Below, one piece after another: positions 8,705-17,053 of a stretch of DNA of 64,000 nucleotides. The position numbers and the translations under genes are program-made. Positions within the stretch are counted from its first letter, which is position 1. Every line of letters begins with the position of its first letter. The DNA comes from Streptomyces sp. CB02056 (GTDB lineage Bacteria > Actinomycetota > Actinomycetes > Streptomycetales > Streptomycetaceae). The notes below the pieces were generated by a model. The model searched no databases. It saw only the letters and a list, made by a program, of their open reading frames with translations, and was not told where the DNA came from. The stretch covers positions 1 through 64,000 of the forward strand of contig NZ_LIPD01000026.1 in the NCBI RefSeq assembly GCF_001905545.1, in the 5' to 3' direction.

Positions 8705-10471
8705 ATGCAGGACTCAGCAGACGGCCAGTCCGACGGAACCGCCACCGTCCAGTTCCCCCGGCCGGGCTTCCTTGCCTCGGTCTTCCGCGACCTCGGAGCC
8801 GAGAACGGCCAGGAGCCGGACGGCGCCGCCGCCGACCGCCCCCGTGGCGGTGTGACCGGTGACGGCCCGTCCGGCGACGGGCCGACCGGTGACAGACCGA
8901 CCGACAGCGGACCCACTGGCAACGGGCGCACCGACAACGGCCCCACTGGCAACGGACCGACCGGTGAAGGACCGTCCGAGCCCGGCCCCGGCGAGGCCGA
9001 CCCGGACGAGGCCGTGGCGGCGCACGCCCGGGCCGCGACCCTGACCCACCACCGCACCCGCGCCGTCCAGGCCGAGCACGACCGGCTGGCCGACCTGCTG
9101 CGCCGCGCCGCGCTGCCCGTCTCCGCCATGGACTTCGAGAGCCAGCTGCGCCACTACCAGCCCCGCCCCTACCCGGCCGACGGCCCCGGCGGCGGCGCCG
9201 AGGAGGAGTCCGAGCCCCGCTGGCAGGACTTCGCGCCCGCCGAGCCGCCCGTGGCCGACCCGGAGGGCGGCCCGTCCCGCCGGCTGCTCGACTCCGGCTA
9301 CCAGCGCGAGCTGGCCCAGGCCCGGCTCACCCACCAGCGCGCCCTGCGCGAGTGGCGCACCCGCCGGGCCGAGGCCGGCAGCCCGGCCGCCGACGAGTCC
9401 CGGCGCGCCCACGAGGCGGCCGAGGAGGCCCGGGCCCGCGCCGTGCGCGAGTACAACGAGAGCCTGGAGGAGTGCCGTCGGGCCTACCGGCTGGCCGAGC
9501 CGGCCGCCGTGGAGTCGCTGCTGGAACGGGCGCTGGCCGCCGCCGAGACCGCCACCCAGGACCTGCCCGCCCCCTGCCGGGCGGTCTTCCGCCCGCTCAC
9601 CCGCACCGCCGTGCTGGACCTCGACCTGCCGCCGCTCGACCTGGTGCCCTCGCTCGCCGGCTACCGGCTCGCCCCGGACGGCGACATCCTCCCGGTGCCG
9701 CGCCCGCCCGCGGACCGGGCCACCGACTACCTGCGGCTGGTCGCCCGGCTCGCCCTGCGGGCCCTGCAGGCCGCCGATGCCGTGGACACCGACGAGATAC
9801 TCGCCGGCGTCGTCCTCAACGGCTGGCTGCGCGATCCCGCCGCGGCCGAGCCGCTCTGCCTGGTCAGCGTGGACGCCGACCGAGACGCACTGGCCCGTAC
9901 CCGGCTGCTGCCGCCGGGCACCCCGTACGAGGAGCGCGACGACGAGGGCGTCTACGCCGACGCCGAGCAGGACGAGGCCCTGGTACGGCTGCGCCAGCTC
10001 GGCGCCGCCGTCACCCCGGACCCGTACGACCGGGCTGGTGTCCGGCCCGCCGCCCAGGCCGGGGCCACCGTGCCGGCCGCCGCCGACCTGTCCGCCAACG
10101 AGTTCGCCCAGCTGGTGCGGGACCTGCTGACCCGCGGCGGGATCGCGCAGTGGAGCGTCCGGCTGCGCGGCCCGGCCGGGCTGGTCGCCACCGGCGAGGG
10201 CGCCCCCGGCACCTCGCTGCCCGGCCGCTGGGTGGTGTGGGCCTCCCGGGACACCGGGTCGATCGGCGCCGAGCAGATCGAGACCCTGGCCGAGGCGGTC
10301 GGGGAGGAGTCCGCCGAGCGCGGCCTGCGGCTGACCACCGGCCGGTTCACCGAGGAGGTGCTGGACCTCACCGCCGAGGAGGGCCGCCGGCACATCCACC
10401 TGATCGACGGCGACGGCGTCCGCGAACTCGCCCACACCCACCTCGGCCTGCCGCTCGCCACCGGCGGCTGA
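8705..10471 (+). CDS. Hypothetical protein with degenerate Mrr/REase-like C-terminal domain
   Basis: This is a 588-residue protein. A Gly/Pro/Thr/Asp/Asn repeat block (GPTGNG-type units, roughly residues 50-95) comes first, then a helical, Ala/Arg/Glu-rich central part (LAQARLTHQRALREWRTRR), then a mixed alpha/beta segment. The final ~120 residues resemble Mrr-type restriction domains: LSANEFAQLVRDLLTRGG, then WVVWASRD, then LRLTTGRFTEEVLDLT and IHLIDGDGVREL. The Mrr QxK catalytic strand reads WAS here, so nuclease activity is doubtful. ATG 8705 has GGGGGAA about 10 nt upstream; ATG 8687 is an alternative. It follows the orphan 6593-8590 gene on the same strand. Function is unknown; DNA binding is a reasonable inference only. 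Confidence 0.7.
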   Translation: MQDSADGQSDGTATVQFPRPGFLASVFRDLGAENGQEPDGAAADRPRGGVTGDGPSGDGPTGDRPTDSGPTGNGRTDNGPTGNGPTGEGPSEPGPGEADPDEAVAAHARAATLTHHRTRAVQAEHDRLADLLRRAALPVSAMDFESQLRHYQPRPYPADGPGGGAEEESEPRWQDFAPAEPPVADPEGGPSRRLLDSGYQRELAQARLTHQRALREWRTRRAEAGSPAADESRRAHEAAEEARARAVREYNESLEECRRAYRLAEPAAVESLLERALAAAETATQDLPAPCRAVFRPLTRTAVLDLDLPPLDLVPSLAGYRLAPDGDILPVPRPPADRATDYLRLVARLALRALQAADAVDTDEILAGVVLNGWLRDPAAAEPLCLVSVDADRDALARTRLLPPGTPYEERDDEGVYADAEQDEALVRLRQLGAAVTPDPYDRAGVRPAAQAGATVPAAADLSANEFAQLVRDLLTRGGIAQWSVRLRGPAGLVATGEGAPGTSLPGRWVVWASRDTGSIGAEQIETLAEAVGEESAERGLRLTTGRFTEEVLDLTAEEGRRHIHLIDGDGVRELAHTHLGLPLATGG

Positions 10472-10711
10472 CCCGCCGCCCGCTCGCCACATCAGCCCTG
10501 CTCGGCAGCCTTTGCCCACCGCCCCGTCCCGGCGGGTCGGCCCGTCTCCGGCCTCACCCGAACGGCCCATCCGTCGGGCGCCCCGGCAGGTCCGGGCCGA
10601 GGCTGGGGGAACGGCACCCCGGCCCCGGCACCCCCGGGTGATCACCGTCGAACGGGCGTCCGGTACGGTCGGCGGTCGGCCCGGCCACGGGCGGATCCCA
10701 GGGGGAGAGGA

Positions 10712-10789
10712 ATGGGCAGAGCGCTCGGCGCACCACCCGGCGAAGGCCCCGGCGACTCGGCCGGACCTGTGAAGGAGCCGGACCGATGA
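10712..10789 (+). CDS. Possible 25-residue leader ORF coupled to the ZIP transporter
   Basis: An ATG at 10712 preceded by GGGGGAGAGGA opens a 25-codon frame (MGRALGAPPGEG...VKEPDR). Its TGA (10787-10789) overlaps the ATG of the transporter gene in an ATGA arrangement. The ribosome site is better than for many annotated genes. The peptide has no recognisable domain, so it is probably a translational coupling device rather than a functional product. The remaining 240 bp after 10471 hold a GTGATCAC palindrome at 10638-10645 and a possible TACGGT -10 at 10664-10669. Confidence 0.45.
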   Translation: MGRALGAPPGEGPGDSAGPVKEPDR

Positions 10790-11550
10790 CCGCGGTACTG
10801 GTCGCCGCCGCGGCGTTCCTGATGACCCTGATCGGCGGTTTCGTCGCCCAGCGCACCCGCGACCGCCGCCACCTGGTGCTCGGCTTCGCCGCCGGACTGA
10901 TGCTCGGCGTGGTCGCCTTCGACCTGCTGCCCGAGGCGCTCCACCAGGCGCCGGGCGAGGTGCACGGCGTGCCGCAGGCGCTGCTGCTGTTCGCGGCCGG
11001 CTTCCTCACCATCCACGTGATCGAGCGCGCCGTCGCGATCCACCGCGGCCACGAGGGCGAGTACGCCGCGCACTCCCACGGCCACCACCACGGGGACGCC
11101 CGCTCCGCCGGGCACCAGGGCGTCGGGCTGACCGCCGCACTGGCCCTGGTGGGGCACAGCGTGATGGACGGCTTCGCGATCGGCGCCGCCTTCCAGGCGG
11201 GCACCACGGTCGGCACGGTGGTGGCCATCGCCGTGGTCGCGCACGACTTCGCCGACGGCTTCAACACGTACACGATCACCCGCCTGTACGGGAACAACCG
11301 GCGGCGGGCGCTGACCCTGCTCGCCGCGGACGCGGTGGCCCCGGTGTCCGGCGCGGCGATCACCCTGGCGTTCACCATCCCGGGGCACCTGCTCGGCCTC
11401 TACCTGGGCTTCTTCTCCGGCTTCCTGCTCTACCTGGCGACCTCCGACATCCTCCCCGAGGCGCACAGCCCGCACCCCTCGCGCAGCACCCTGCTCTGCA
11501 CCGTGGCCGGGGTCGGCTTCATGTGGCTGGTGATCGGCTTCGCCGGCTGA
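10786..11550 (+). CDS. ZIP-family divalent metal transporter
   Basis: The 254-residue integral membrane protein has about eight hydrophobic segments. The central pair carries the metal-binding ZIP signatures HSVMDGFAIGAAF and AHDFADGFNTYT, and an early segment has FDLLPEALH. A cytoplasmic His-rich loop (HSHGHHHGDARSAGH, near residue 90-105) is typical of ZIP zinc transporters. It probably imports Zn or a related divalent cation. AAGGAG lies 9 nt before the ATG, and the start is overlapped by the stop of a mini-ORF. It is convergent with the LysR gene, with 90 bp between. Confidence 0.9.
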   Translation: MTAVLVAAAAFLMTLIGGFVAQRTRDRRHLVLGFAAGLMLGVVAFDLLPEALHQAPGEVHGVPQALLLFAAGFLTIHVIERAVAIHRGHEGEYAAHSHGHHHGDARSAGHQGVGLTAALALVGHSVMDGFAIGAAFQAGTTVGTVVAIAVVAHDFADGFNTYTITRLYGNNRRRALTLLAADAVAPVSGAAITLAFTIPGHLLGLYLGFFSGFLLYLATSDILPEAHSPHPSRSTLLCTVAGVGFMWLVIGFAG

Positions 11551-11640
11551 GGCCCGCACCGGTCCTCGCCCTGGTCCCAGCCCCGAGACCGCGACCGGGA
11601 CCGATCAGCCCGGCGGTCGGGCGACCGGCCGCCGCGGCCC

Positions 11641-12546
11641 TCAGCCCGGAAGCCGCCCCCAGCACTCCCGCATCGAGGCCAGCGCCTCGGTGATGGCCGG
11701 CCGCCGGGAGGCCTGGGAGCGCCAGAGCGCGAACACCCGGCGGCCCGGCTCCGGCGCCACCCGGCGGGCCGCCACCCCGGGCGGCAGCGGGCCCCGCCCG
11801 AGCCTCGGCACCAGGCCCATCCCCAGACCGGCCGCGACCAGCGCGATCTGCGTCTCGAACTCCCCGACCTGGTAGCGCACGTCCGGTTCCTCGCCGGCCT
11901 CGCGCAGGGTGCGGACCAGCCAGTCGTGGCAGATGTTGCCCGGTGGCACGCTGATCCAGCGCTGCCCGCACAGCCGCTCCACCGGCACCGGGTCGAGCGC
12001 GGCCAGGTCGTCGTCGGCGGGCAGCAGCAGGTCCACCGGGTCCGTACCGAGGTCCATCCGGGAGACCCCCTCCTGCACCGGCAGCGGCACGGTCGGCCAG
12101 TCCTGCACCAGCGCCAGGTCCACCTCGCCCCGGGCCACCAGCTCGGCCGCCGGGTACGGGTCGCGCTCCAGCAGCCGGACGTCCAGCTCCGGGCAGCGCC
12201 GCCGCAGGTCGGCCAGCGCCCCGGGCATCAGTCCGCGGGCACCGGACGGGAACGCGGCCACCAGCAGCCGCCCGACGGCCTGGCCGCGCTGTTCCTCCAG
12301 CCGCACCTCGGCCTGCTCCACCAGCCCCAGCACGGTCTGCGCGGTCACGGCCAGCTCGCGCGCCGCGTCGGTCAGCACCACGCCGCGGCCCTGCCGCTCC
12401 AGCAGCACCGTCCGGGTCTCCCGCTCCAGCTTGGCGATCTGCTGCGAGACCGCCGAGGGCGTGAAGCCGAGTGCCGCGGCCGCCCCGCCGACCGAGCCGT
12501 GCACCGCCACCGCGTGCAGCGCCCGCAGGCGCCCCAGGTCCATCAT
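11641..12546 (-). CDS. LysR-family transcriptional regulator
   Basis: The 301-residue DNA-binding protein has an N-terminal winged helix (LGRLRALHAVAVHGSVGGAAAALGFTPSAVSQQIAKLERE, given here in outline, residues ~3-42) and a substrate-binding LysR C-terminal domain (LLVAAFPSGARGLMP, GLGMGLVPRLG). Two adjacent ATGs (12546 and 12543) are possible starts. It is divergent from an EamA-type exporter with only 73 bp between starts, so it very probably controls that transporter and itself from the shared region, the usual LysR arrangement. The inducer is unknown. Confidence 0.92.
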   Translation of the reverse strand: MMDLGRLRALHAVAVHGSVGGAAAALGFTPSAVSQQIAKLERETRTVLLERQGRGVVLTDAARELAVTAQTVLGLVEQAEVRLEEQRGQAVGRLLVAAFPSGARGLMPGALADLRRRCPELDVRLLERDPYPAAELVARGEVDLALVQDWPTVPLPVQEGVSRMDLGTDPVDLLLPADDDLAALDPVPVERLCGQRWISVPPGNICHDWLVRTLREAGEEPDVRYQVGEFETQIALVAAGLGMGLVPRLGRGPLPPGVAARRVAPEPGRRVFALWRSQASRRPAITEALASMRECWGRLPG

Positions 12547-12619
12547 GCAGCGATACTAAAGCGTCCTCTTCAGAATTCATCGCTGGTGCTGAACGGTCCG
12601 GCGCCACCATGCTCGACCC

Positions 12620-13657
12620 ATGACCGCGACAACCGCCGCCGCTGCGAGCGGCCGGAACAGCATGAGCAGTACGGGCAGCACGACCGGCACGGGCGGTACC
12701 GGCGGCCGGGGCGGCATGAGCCCCCGCCACATCGCCCTGGCCGTCCTGGTGGCCGCCGTCTGGGGCCTCAACTTCGTCCTGATCCACGTCGGCCTGGACA
12801 ACTTCCCGCCGCTGCTCTTCTGCGCCCTGCGGTTCGCCGTCGTCGCGGTGCCGGCGGTCTTCTTCGTCGGCCCGCCCAAGGTGGCCTGGCGCTGGGTGCT
12901 GGCGGTCGGCGTGGTCCTCGGGGTGGTCAAGTTCGGACTGCTCTTCCTCGGCATGCACGCCGGGATGACGGCCGGGCTCTCCTCGCTGGTGCTCCAGGGG
13001 CAGGCCGGCTTCACCGCGCTGTTCGCCGCCGTGCTGCTGCGCGAACGCCCCGGCGGGCAGCGGCTGGCGGGCCTGGCGGTCGCCTTCGCCGGCATCGCGC
13101 TGAGCGCCTGGGACCAGGGCGCCGGCGGCCCGCTCGGGGCCTTCGCCCTGGTCGTCCTGGCCGCCGTCGCCTGGGGGCTGGCCAACGTGCTGACCCGCAG
13201 GGCCGCGCCGCCGGACGCGCTGCGCTGGATGGTCTGGGTCAGCGCCGTCCCGCCGCTGCCGCTGCTGGGCCTGTCCCTGCTGGTCGAGGGCCCCGAGGCG
13301 GACCTGCGCGCCCTGCGCGACATCACTCCGGCCGGACTGGGGGCGATCGGCTACGTCGGGCTGGTCTCCACCCTGCTCGGCTTCGTCGCCTGGAGCTTCC
13401 TGCTGCGCAGCTACGACGCGACCGCCGTCGCGCCGTACTCGCTGCTGGTGCCGGTGTTCGGGATGTCCTCGGCCTGGCTGCTGCTCGGCGAGCGGATCAG
13501 CCCGACGGCCGCCGCGGCCGCGCTGCTGGTGATCACCGGGATCGGGATCACCGCGCTGCGTCCCGGTGCCGCTAGCGGCGTGGCGGCCCGGCTGCGAGGA
13601 AGCGGGCCTCGGCGGAGCGCAGCACCCGCAGCAGCACCTCCTCGTCGGCGGGGCTGA
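12620..13657 (+). CDS. EamA/DMT-family metabolite exporter
   Basis: The 345-residue membrane protein has a Gly/Thr/Ser-rich 35-residue head and ten hydrophobic segments in two EamA repeats (AVLVAAVWGLNFVLIHVGL and ALVVLAAVAWGLANVLTRR). YdcZ/RhaT-like families export amino acids and related metabolites; the substrate cannot be read from sequence. It is divergent from the LysR regulator. The C-terminal ~30 residues are Arg/Ala/Pro-rich, and the gene's end overlaps the convergent MarR gene by 86 nt, so the tail may have grown by stop-codon loss. Internal ATGs at 12662 and 12716 could also serve as starts and would remove the odd head. Confidence 0.88.
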   Translation: MTATTAAAASGRNSMSSTGSTTGTGGTGGRGGMSPRHIALAVLVAAVWGLNFVLIHVGLDNFPPLLFCALRFAVVAVPAVFFVGPPKVAWRWVLAVGVVLGVVKFGLLFLGMHAGMTAGLSSLVLQGQAGFTALFAAVLLRERPGGQRLAGLAVAFAGIALSAWDQGAGGPLGAFALVVLAAVAWGLANVLTRRAAPPDALRWMVWVSAVPPLPLLGLSLLVEGPEADLRALRDITPAGLGAIGYVGLVSTLLGFVAWSFLLRSYDATAVAPYSLLVPVFGMSSAWLLLGERISPTAAAAALLVITGIGITALRPGAASGVAARLRGSGPRRSAAPAAAPPRRRG

Positions 13658-14093
13658 CCTCGCCGAAGTACTCCTGGGCCACCTCGTCCCGGACCTGCCC
13701 GATCCGCTCCACCGCCGCCCGTCCGGCCTCGGTCAGCAGGATCCGCACCGCCCGCCGGTCGGCCGGGTCGGGGCTGCGCTCGACCAGGCCGGCCTCCTCC
13801 AGCGCGTCGACCACGGTGGTCGCCGAGCGCGGGGCGATGTGCAGCTTGTCGGCGAGGTCGCTCAGCCGCATCGCGTGGTCCGGCGTCTCGCAGCCGGGCA
13901 CGTGGGCGAGCGTGCGCAGGGCCCGGGCCTGGCCGGGGGTGATGCCGTACGGCTCCAGCCGCCAGCCGGTCTGACGGCGGATCCGCTTGATCGCCCTGGT
14001 CATCGCGTCGGCCAGCTCGGCGGCGGTGCCCGGGGTGCCGGGCCGGGGGCCGGGGGAGGGGTCCGCCGGTTCGTCGGTCGGCGTGGTGGTCAT
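13572..14093 (-). CDS. MarR-family transcriptional regulator
   Basis: The 173-residue winged-helix regulator has the MarR core GITPGQARALRTLAHV, MRLSDLADKLHIAPRSATTVVDALEEAGLVERSPDPADRRAV (outline only) and the wing RILLTEAGRAAVERI. ATG 14093 is preceded by GAGGAGA at 8 nt. An upstream in-frame start at 14291 would add 66 atypical residues and run across the divergent promoter, so it is rejected. It is divergent from a DUF2218 gene, with a TGAGC/GCTCA palindrome between them that is a candidate binding site. Its 3' end overlaps the convergent EamA gene. Confidence 0.9.
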   Translation of the reverse strand: MTTTPTDEPADPSPGPRPGTPGTAAELADAMTRAIKRIRRQTGWRLEPYGITPGQARALRTLAHVPGCETPDHAMRLSDLADKLHIAPRSATTVVDALEEAGLVERSPDPADRRAVRILLTEAGRAAVERIGQVRDEVAQEYFGEVSPADEEVLLRVLRSAEARFLAAGPPRR

Positions 14094-14180
14094 CGGCGGT
14101 CTCCTCGGCTGGCGTCCGCCCAAGGGTAGCCGTCGGTCCGGGGCCCGTGGCGGGCGGCGGAAGACGATCGCGGAAATATG

Positions 14181-14210
14181 TTGAGCTTGGCTCAGTATCT
14201 GGGTTAGCGT
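14181..14210 (+). promoter_or_regulatory. Promoter of the DUF2218 gene with a MarR-type palindrome
   Basis: TTGAGC (14181-14186) and TAGCGT (14205-14210) are 18 nt apart. Overlapping the -35 is a perfect inverted repeat, TGAGC (14182-14186) TTG GCTCA (14190-14194). The site is well placed for repression by the divergent MarR protein; the pairing of regulator and site is inference. Confidence 0.5.
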
Positions 14211-14262
14211 TGCTCCCAAGTGAGGGAACCCTAAGTTCCCGTCCCCGACCAATGGAGGGCCC

Positions 14263-14595
14263 ATGCCCCGCTCCGAAGCCCGCGTCGCCACCGACCGCCC
14301 GGGCCGTTACGCCAAGCAGCTCACCGCCCACATGGGGCGCAAGATCGAGGCCGTCTACTCCGAGGAGACCGGCCGCGGCACGATGGTCTTCGGCGCCGGC
14401 ACCGCCACCCTGGAGGCCCAGCCGGACGCGCTGCTGCTCACCGTCGAGGGCGAGCGCGACAAGCTGCCCGGCCTGGAGGACGTCGTCGGCCGCCACCTGG
14501 TCCGCTTCGGCGCCCGCGACGAACTCGTCATCGAGTGGCACCGGGACAACGGCGAGCCCGGCCTGGTTCACCGCAACGAGGACCCCGAGGCCTGA
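14263..14595 (+). CDS. DUF2218 domain protein
   Basis: The 110-residue cytoplasmic protein fits the DUF2218 family along its whole length: GRYAKQLTAHMGRK, then FGAGTATLEAQPDALLLTVEGE, then HLVRFGARDELVIEWHR. Family members are small proteins without a proven reaction; some sit near siderophore or metal genes. An ATG after AATGGAGGGCCC fits as the start. It is divergent from a MarR regulator, which probably controls it, and convergent with the PAP2 gene, with a 28-nt overlap of the coding ends. Confidence 0.85.
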   Translation: MPRSEARVATDRPGRYAKQLTAHMGRKIEAVYSEETGRGTMVFGAGTATLEAQPDALLLTVEGERDKLPGLEDVVGRHLVRFGARDELVIEWHRDNGEPGLVHRNEDPEA

Positions 14596-15476
14596 CCGCC
14601 CCCGGCACCCGGCCCGGGCAGCCACCGGGCCAGCGGCCACAGCACCAGGACGGCCAGGCACCCACTCGCCACCACGTCCAACAGCCAGTGGAAGTCGCTC
14701 CACACCAGACCCGCGCCCACCCCGAGCGACAGCAGCGCCGCACCCGCCGCCAGCCCCCGGGCGGCGCGCGGCCCCGCCACCCGGGCCAGCAGCAGCGCCG
14801 CCACCCCGTACGAGATCGCCGCGGTCGCGGTGTGCCCGGACGGGTACCAGCCCCACTGGCCCGCCGTCAGCGGCTCCCCGAGCGGACCGGGCCGGGCGAA
14901 GGCCGACTTCGCCGGGACCACCAGCAGCGGGATCAGCACCGAGGTCAGCGCCGCCACCGGCAGCGGCAGCCACCAGCGCCCGGCCCCGGCCCGGCGCCCC
15001 CGCCAGGCCGCCGACGCGCCGGCCAGCAGCAGCACCGGGACCGCCGGGACGCCGCCGCCCAGGTCCGACAGGAAGTGGCCGAGCCGGTCCAGCAGCGCGT
15101 CCGGGACGTCCCGGTGGGCCGTACGGACGGCCCGGCGGACCGAACGGTCCACGCCGAGCAGCGGCCCCTCCACCGCGACCTGCCAGGACACCACCACCAG
15201 CAGCACCACCGCCGTCACCGGGACGGCCACCGACCGGGCCGCCCGGCCCAGGACGACGGACAGCCGCCCCGGAGCAGGGGGGAGAGCTCCGGGGCGGCCC
15301 TGATGATCGCCGTTCCGTGCGCCCCGGGGGGTGTGGGTCGGACGGTCGGTCGATCGGCCTTCGGTGTGCGCCGGCCCTCCCGGGCCGACCTGGTCGTCCT
15401 CGTCCGGCACCCGCGGAACCGGCCCCGGAGGGGGCCCCGCGGACGGCCGCGCCCATGGCTGAGGCTCGCTGTCCAT
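14568..15476 (-). CDS. PAP2-family membrane phosphatase
   Basis: The membrane enzyme of about 302 residues has a disordered Pro-rich N terminus (~75 residues) and six hydrophobic segments. The three phosphatase motifs are visible as KSAFARPGPL, YPSGHTAT and WSDFHWLLDV (the conserved Arg of motif 3 is not obvious, the His and Asp are present). Such proteins dephosphorylate lipid phosphates, for example phosphatidate or undecaprenyl pyrophosphate, at the outer membrane face. ATG 15476 is given; an ATG at 15539 after GGGTGAAG is an equally possible start and would add 21 residues. The 3' end overlaps the DUF2218 gene by 28 nt. Confidence 0.85.
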   Translation of the reverse strand: MDSEPQPWARPSAGPPPGPVPRVPDEDDQVGPGGPAHTEGRSTDRPTHTPRGARNGDHQGRPGALPPAPGRLSVVLGRAARSVAVPVTAVVLLVVVSWQVAVEGPLLGVDRSVRRAVRTAHRDVPDALLDRLGHFLSDLGGGVPAVPVLLLAGASAAWRGRRAGAGRWWLPLPVAALTSVLIPLLVVPAKSAFARPGPLGEPLTAGQWGWYPSGHTATAAISYGVAALLLARVAGPRAARGLAAGAALLSLGVGAGLVWSDFHWLLDVVASGCLAVLVLWPLARWLPGPGAGGGQASGSSLR

Positions 15477-15617
15477 CTGCGATGACACTACGTCAACAGC
15501 CCTTCCGCGCCGAGCGCCTTCAGCGATTCCGCACACCATCTTCACCCTGCGCGGGGCAACCTCGGAGGCGCCCCGTCGATCATGCCCCGGCCGCCCGCGC
15601 GACGCGCCCGGACAACC

Positions 15618-15656
15618 GAACGGCCCGTGCGGACCAGAGGTCCCCACGGGCCGTTC
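15618..15656. terminator. Terminator downstream of gabT
   Basis: The arms at 15618-15635 and 15639-15656 pair over 18 bp with one mismatch around a 3-nt loop. It lies 57 bp beyond the gabT stop and upstream of the PAP2 gene, both on the minus strand. Confidence 0.85.
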
Positions 15657-15712
15657 AGCGCTGTCCGGACAACCCTCCGGAAGGGGGTTCACGACCTGAC
15701 GGGCGACACCGC

Positions 15713-17053
15713 TCAGAGAGCGGCGAACGCGCCCTCCAGGATGTCCAGGCCCTCGTTCAGCAGGTGCTCCGGCATGACCAGCGGCGGCAGGAAGCGCAGC
15801 ACGTTGCCGTAGGTGCCGGCGGTCAGCACGACCAGGCCCTCCGCGTGGCACGCCTTGGCGATGGCCGCGGTGACCTCCGCGTTCGGCTCCTTGCCACCCG
15901 GCTTCACCAGCTCGACGGCGATCATCGCGCCGCGGCCGCGGACCTCGCCGATGATCTCGTACTTCTCCTGCATGGCCCGCAGGCGGCCCAGCATGATCTC
16001 GCCGATCCGCTGCGCCTTGCCGTTGAGGTCCTGCTCCTTCATGGTCTCGATGGCACCCAGCGCGGCGGCACACGCCACCGGGTTGCCGCCGTAGGTGCCA
16101 CCCAGACCACCGGTCTGCGCGGCGTCCATGATCTCGGCGCGGCCGGTCAGCGCGGACAGCGGCAGACCGCCGGCGATGCCCTTGGCGGTGGTGATCAGGT
16201 CCGGGACGATGCCCTCGTCCTCGCACGCGAACCACTGGCCGGTGCGGCAGAAGCCGGTCTGGATCTCGTCCGCGACGAACACGATGCCGTTCGCCTTCGC
16301 GAACTCCACGATCGCCGGCAGGAAGCCCTTGGCCGGCTCGATGAAGCCGCCCTCGCCCTGGATCGGCTCGATGATGATCGCGGCGACGTTCTCGGCACCG
16401 ATCTGCTTGTTGATGGTGTCGATCGCCTGGGCGGCGGCCTCGGCGGCGGCGTTCTCCGCACCCGTCAGCCAGCGGTACGGGTAGGCGACCGGAACCCGGT
16501 AGACCTCGGGGGCGAACGGACCGAAGCCCTGCTTGTACGGCATGTTCTTCGCCGTCAGCGCCAGCGTCAGGTTGGTGCGGCCGTGGTAGCCGTGGTCGAA
16601 CACCACGATGGCCTGGCGCTTGGTGTAGGCGCGGGCGATCTTCACCGCGTTCTCGACGGCCTCGGAGCCCGAGTTGAACAGCGCGGTGCGCTTCTCGTGG
16701 TCACCCGGGGTCAGCTCGTTCAGCTGCTCGGCGACGGCCACGTAACCCTCGTACGGGGTCACCATGAAACAGGTGTGCGTGAAGCTGGCCAGCTGCTCGG
16801 TCGTCCGGGCCACCACGGCCTCGGCGCTGTTGCCGACATTGGTCACGGCGATGCCGGAACCGAAGTCGATCAGCGAGTTGCCGTCCACGTCCTCCAGCAC
16901 GCCGCCGTTGGCACGGGACACGTACACCGGCAGGGTGGTGCCGACACCGGCCGCCACCGCACCCAGCTTGCGGGCGTGCAGCTCCTGCGACTTCGGACCG
17001 GGGATCGCGGTGACCAGGCGGCGCTCCTGCGGGAGCGGCGTTGCGGCGCTCAT
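15713..17053 (-). CDS. gabT: 4-aminobutyrate aminotransferase
   Basis: The 446-residue PLP-dependent class III aminotransferase converts GABA and 2-oxoglutarate to succinic semialdehyde and glutamate. Visible features are the PLP phosphate site (NSGSEAVENAVKIARAYT), the aromatic stacking segment FDHGYHGRTNLTLALT, the VADEIQTGF motif with the PLP-ring Asp, and the Schiff-base Lys near residue 291 (TTAKGIAGGLPLSA). The length is normal for GabT. ATG 17053 has GGAGAT 6 nt upstream. The next step, gabD, lies about 4 kb away beyond an ATPase gene and a PucR regulator, so the region forms a GABA-utilisation locus. Confidence 0.95.
   Translation of the reverse strand: MSAATPLPQERRLVTAIPGPKSQELHARKLGAVAAGVGTTLPVYVSRANGGVLEDVDGNSLIDFGSGIAVTNVGNSAEAVVARTTEQLASFTHTCFMVTPYEGYVAVAEQLNELTPGDHEKRTALFNSGSEAVENAVKIARAYTKRQAIVVFDHGYHGRTNLTLALTAKNMPYKQGFGPFAPEVYRVPVAYPYRWLTGAENAAAEAAAQAIDTINKQIGAENVAAIIIEPIQGEGGFIEPAKGFLPAIVEFAKANGIVFVADEIQTGFCRTGQWFACEDEGIVPDLITTAKGIAGGLPLSALTGRAEIMDAAQTGGLGGTYGGNPVACAAALGAIETMKEQDLNGKAQRIGEIMLGRLRAMQEKYEIIGEVRGRGAMIAVELVKPGGKEPNAEVTAAIAKACHAEGLVVLTAGTYGNVLRFLPPLVMPEHLLNEGLDILEGAFAAL

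Noticed and set aside
10512..10772. 86-codon frame upstream of the ZIP gene
   Set aside because: It has a TTG start without a ribosome site and Arg/Pro-rich composition; the 25-codon frame at 10712 is better supported.
15477..15539. Upstream ATG at 15539 as the certain start of the PAP2 gene
   Set aside because: It is possible, but the extra 21 residues add no domain; left as an alternative.
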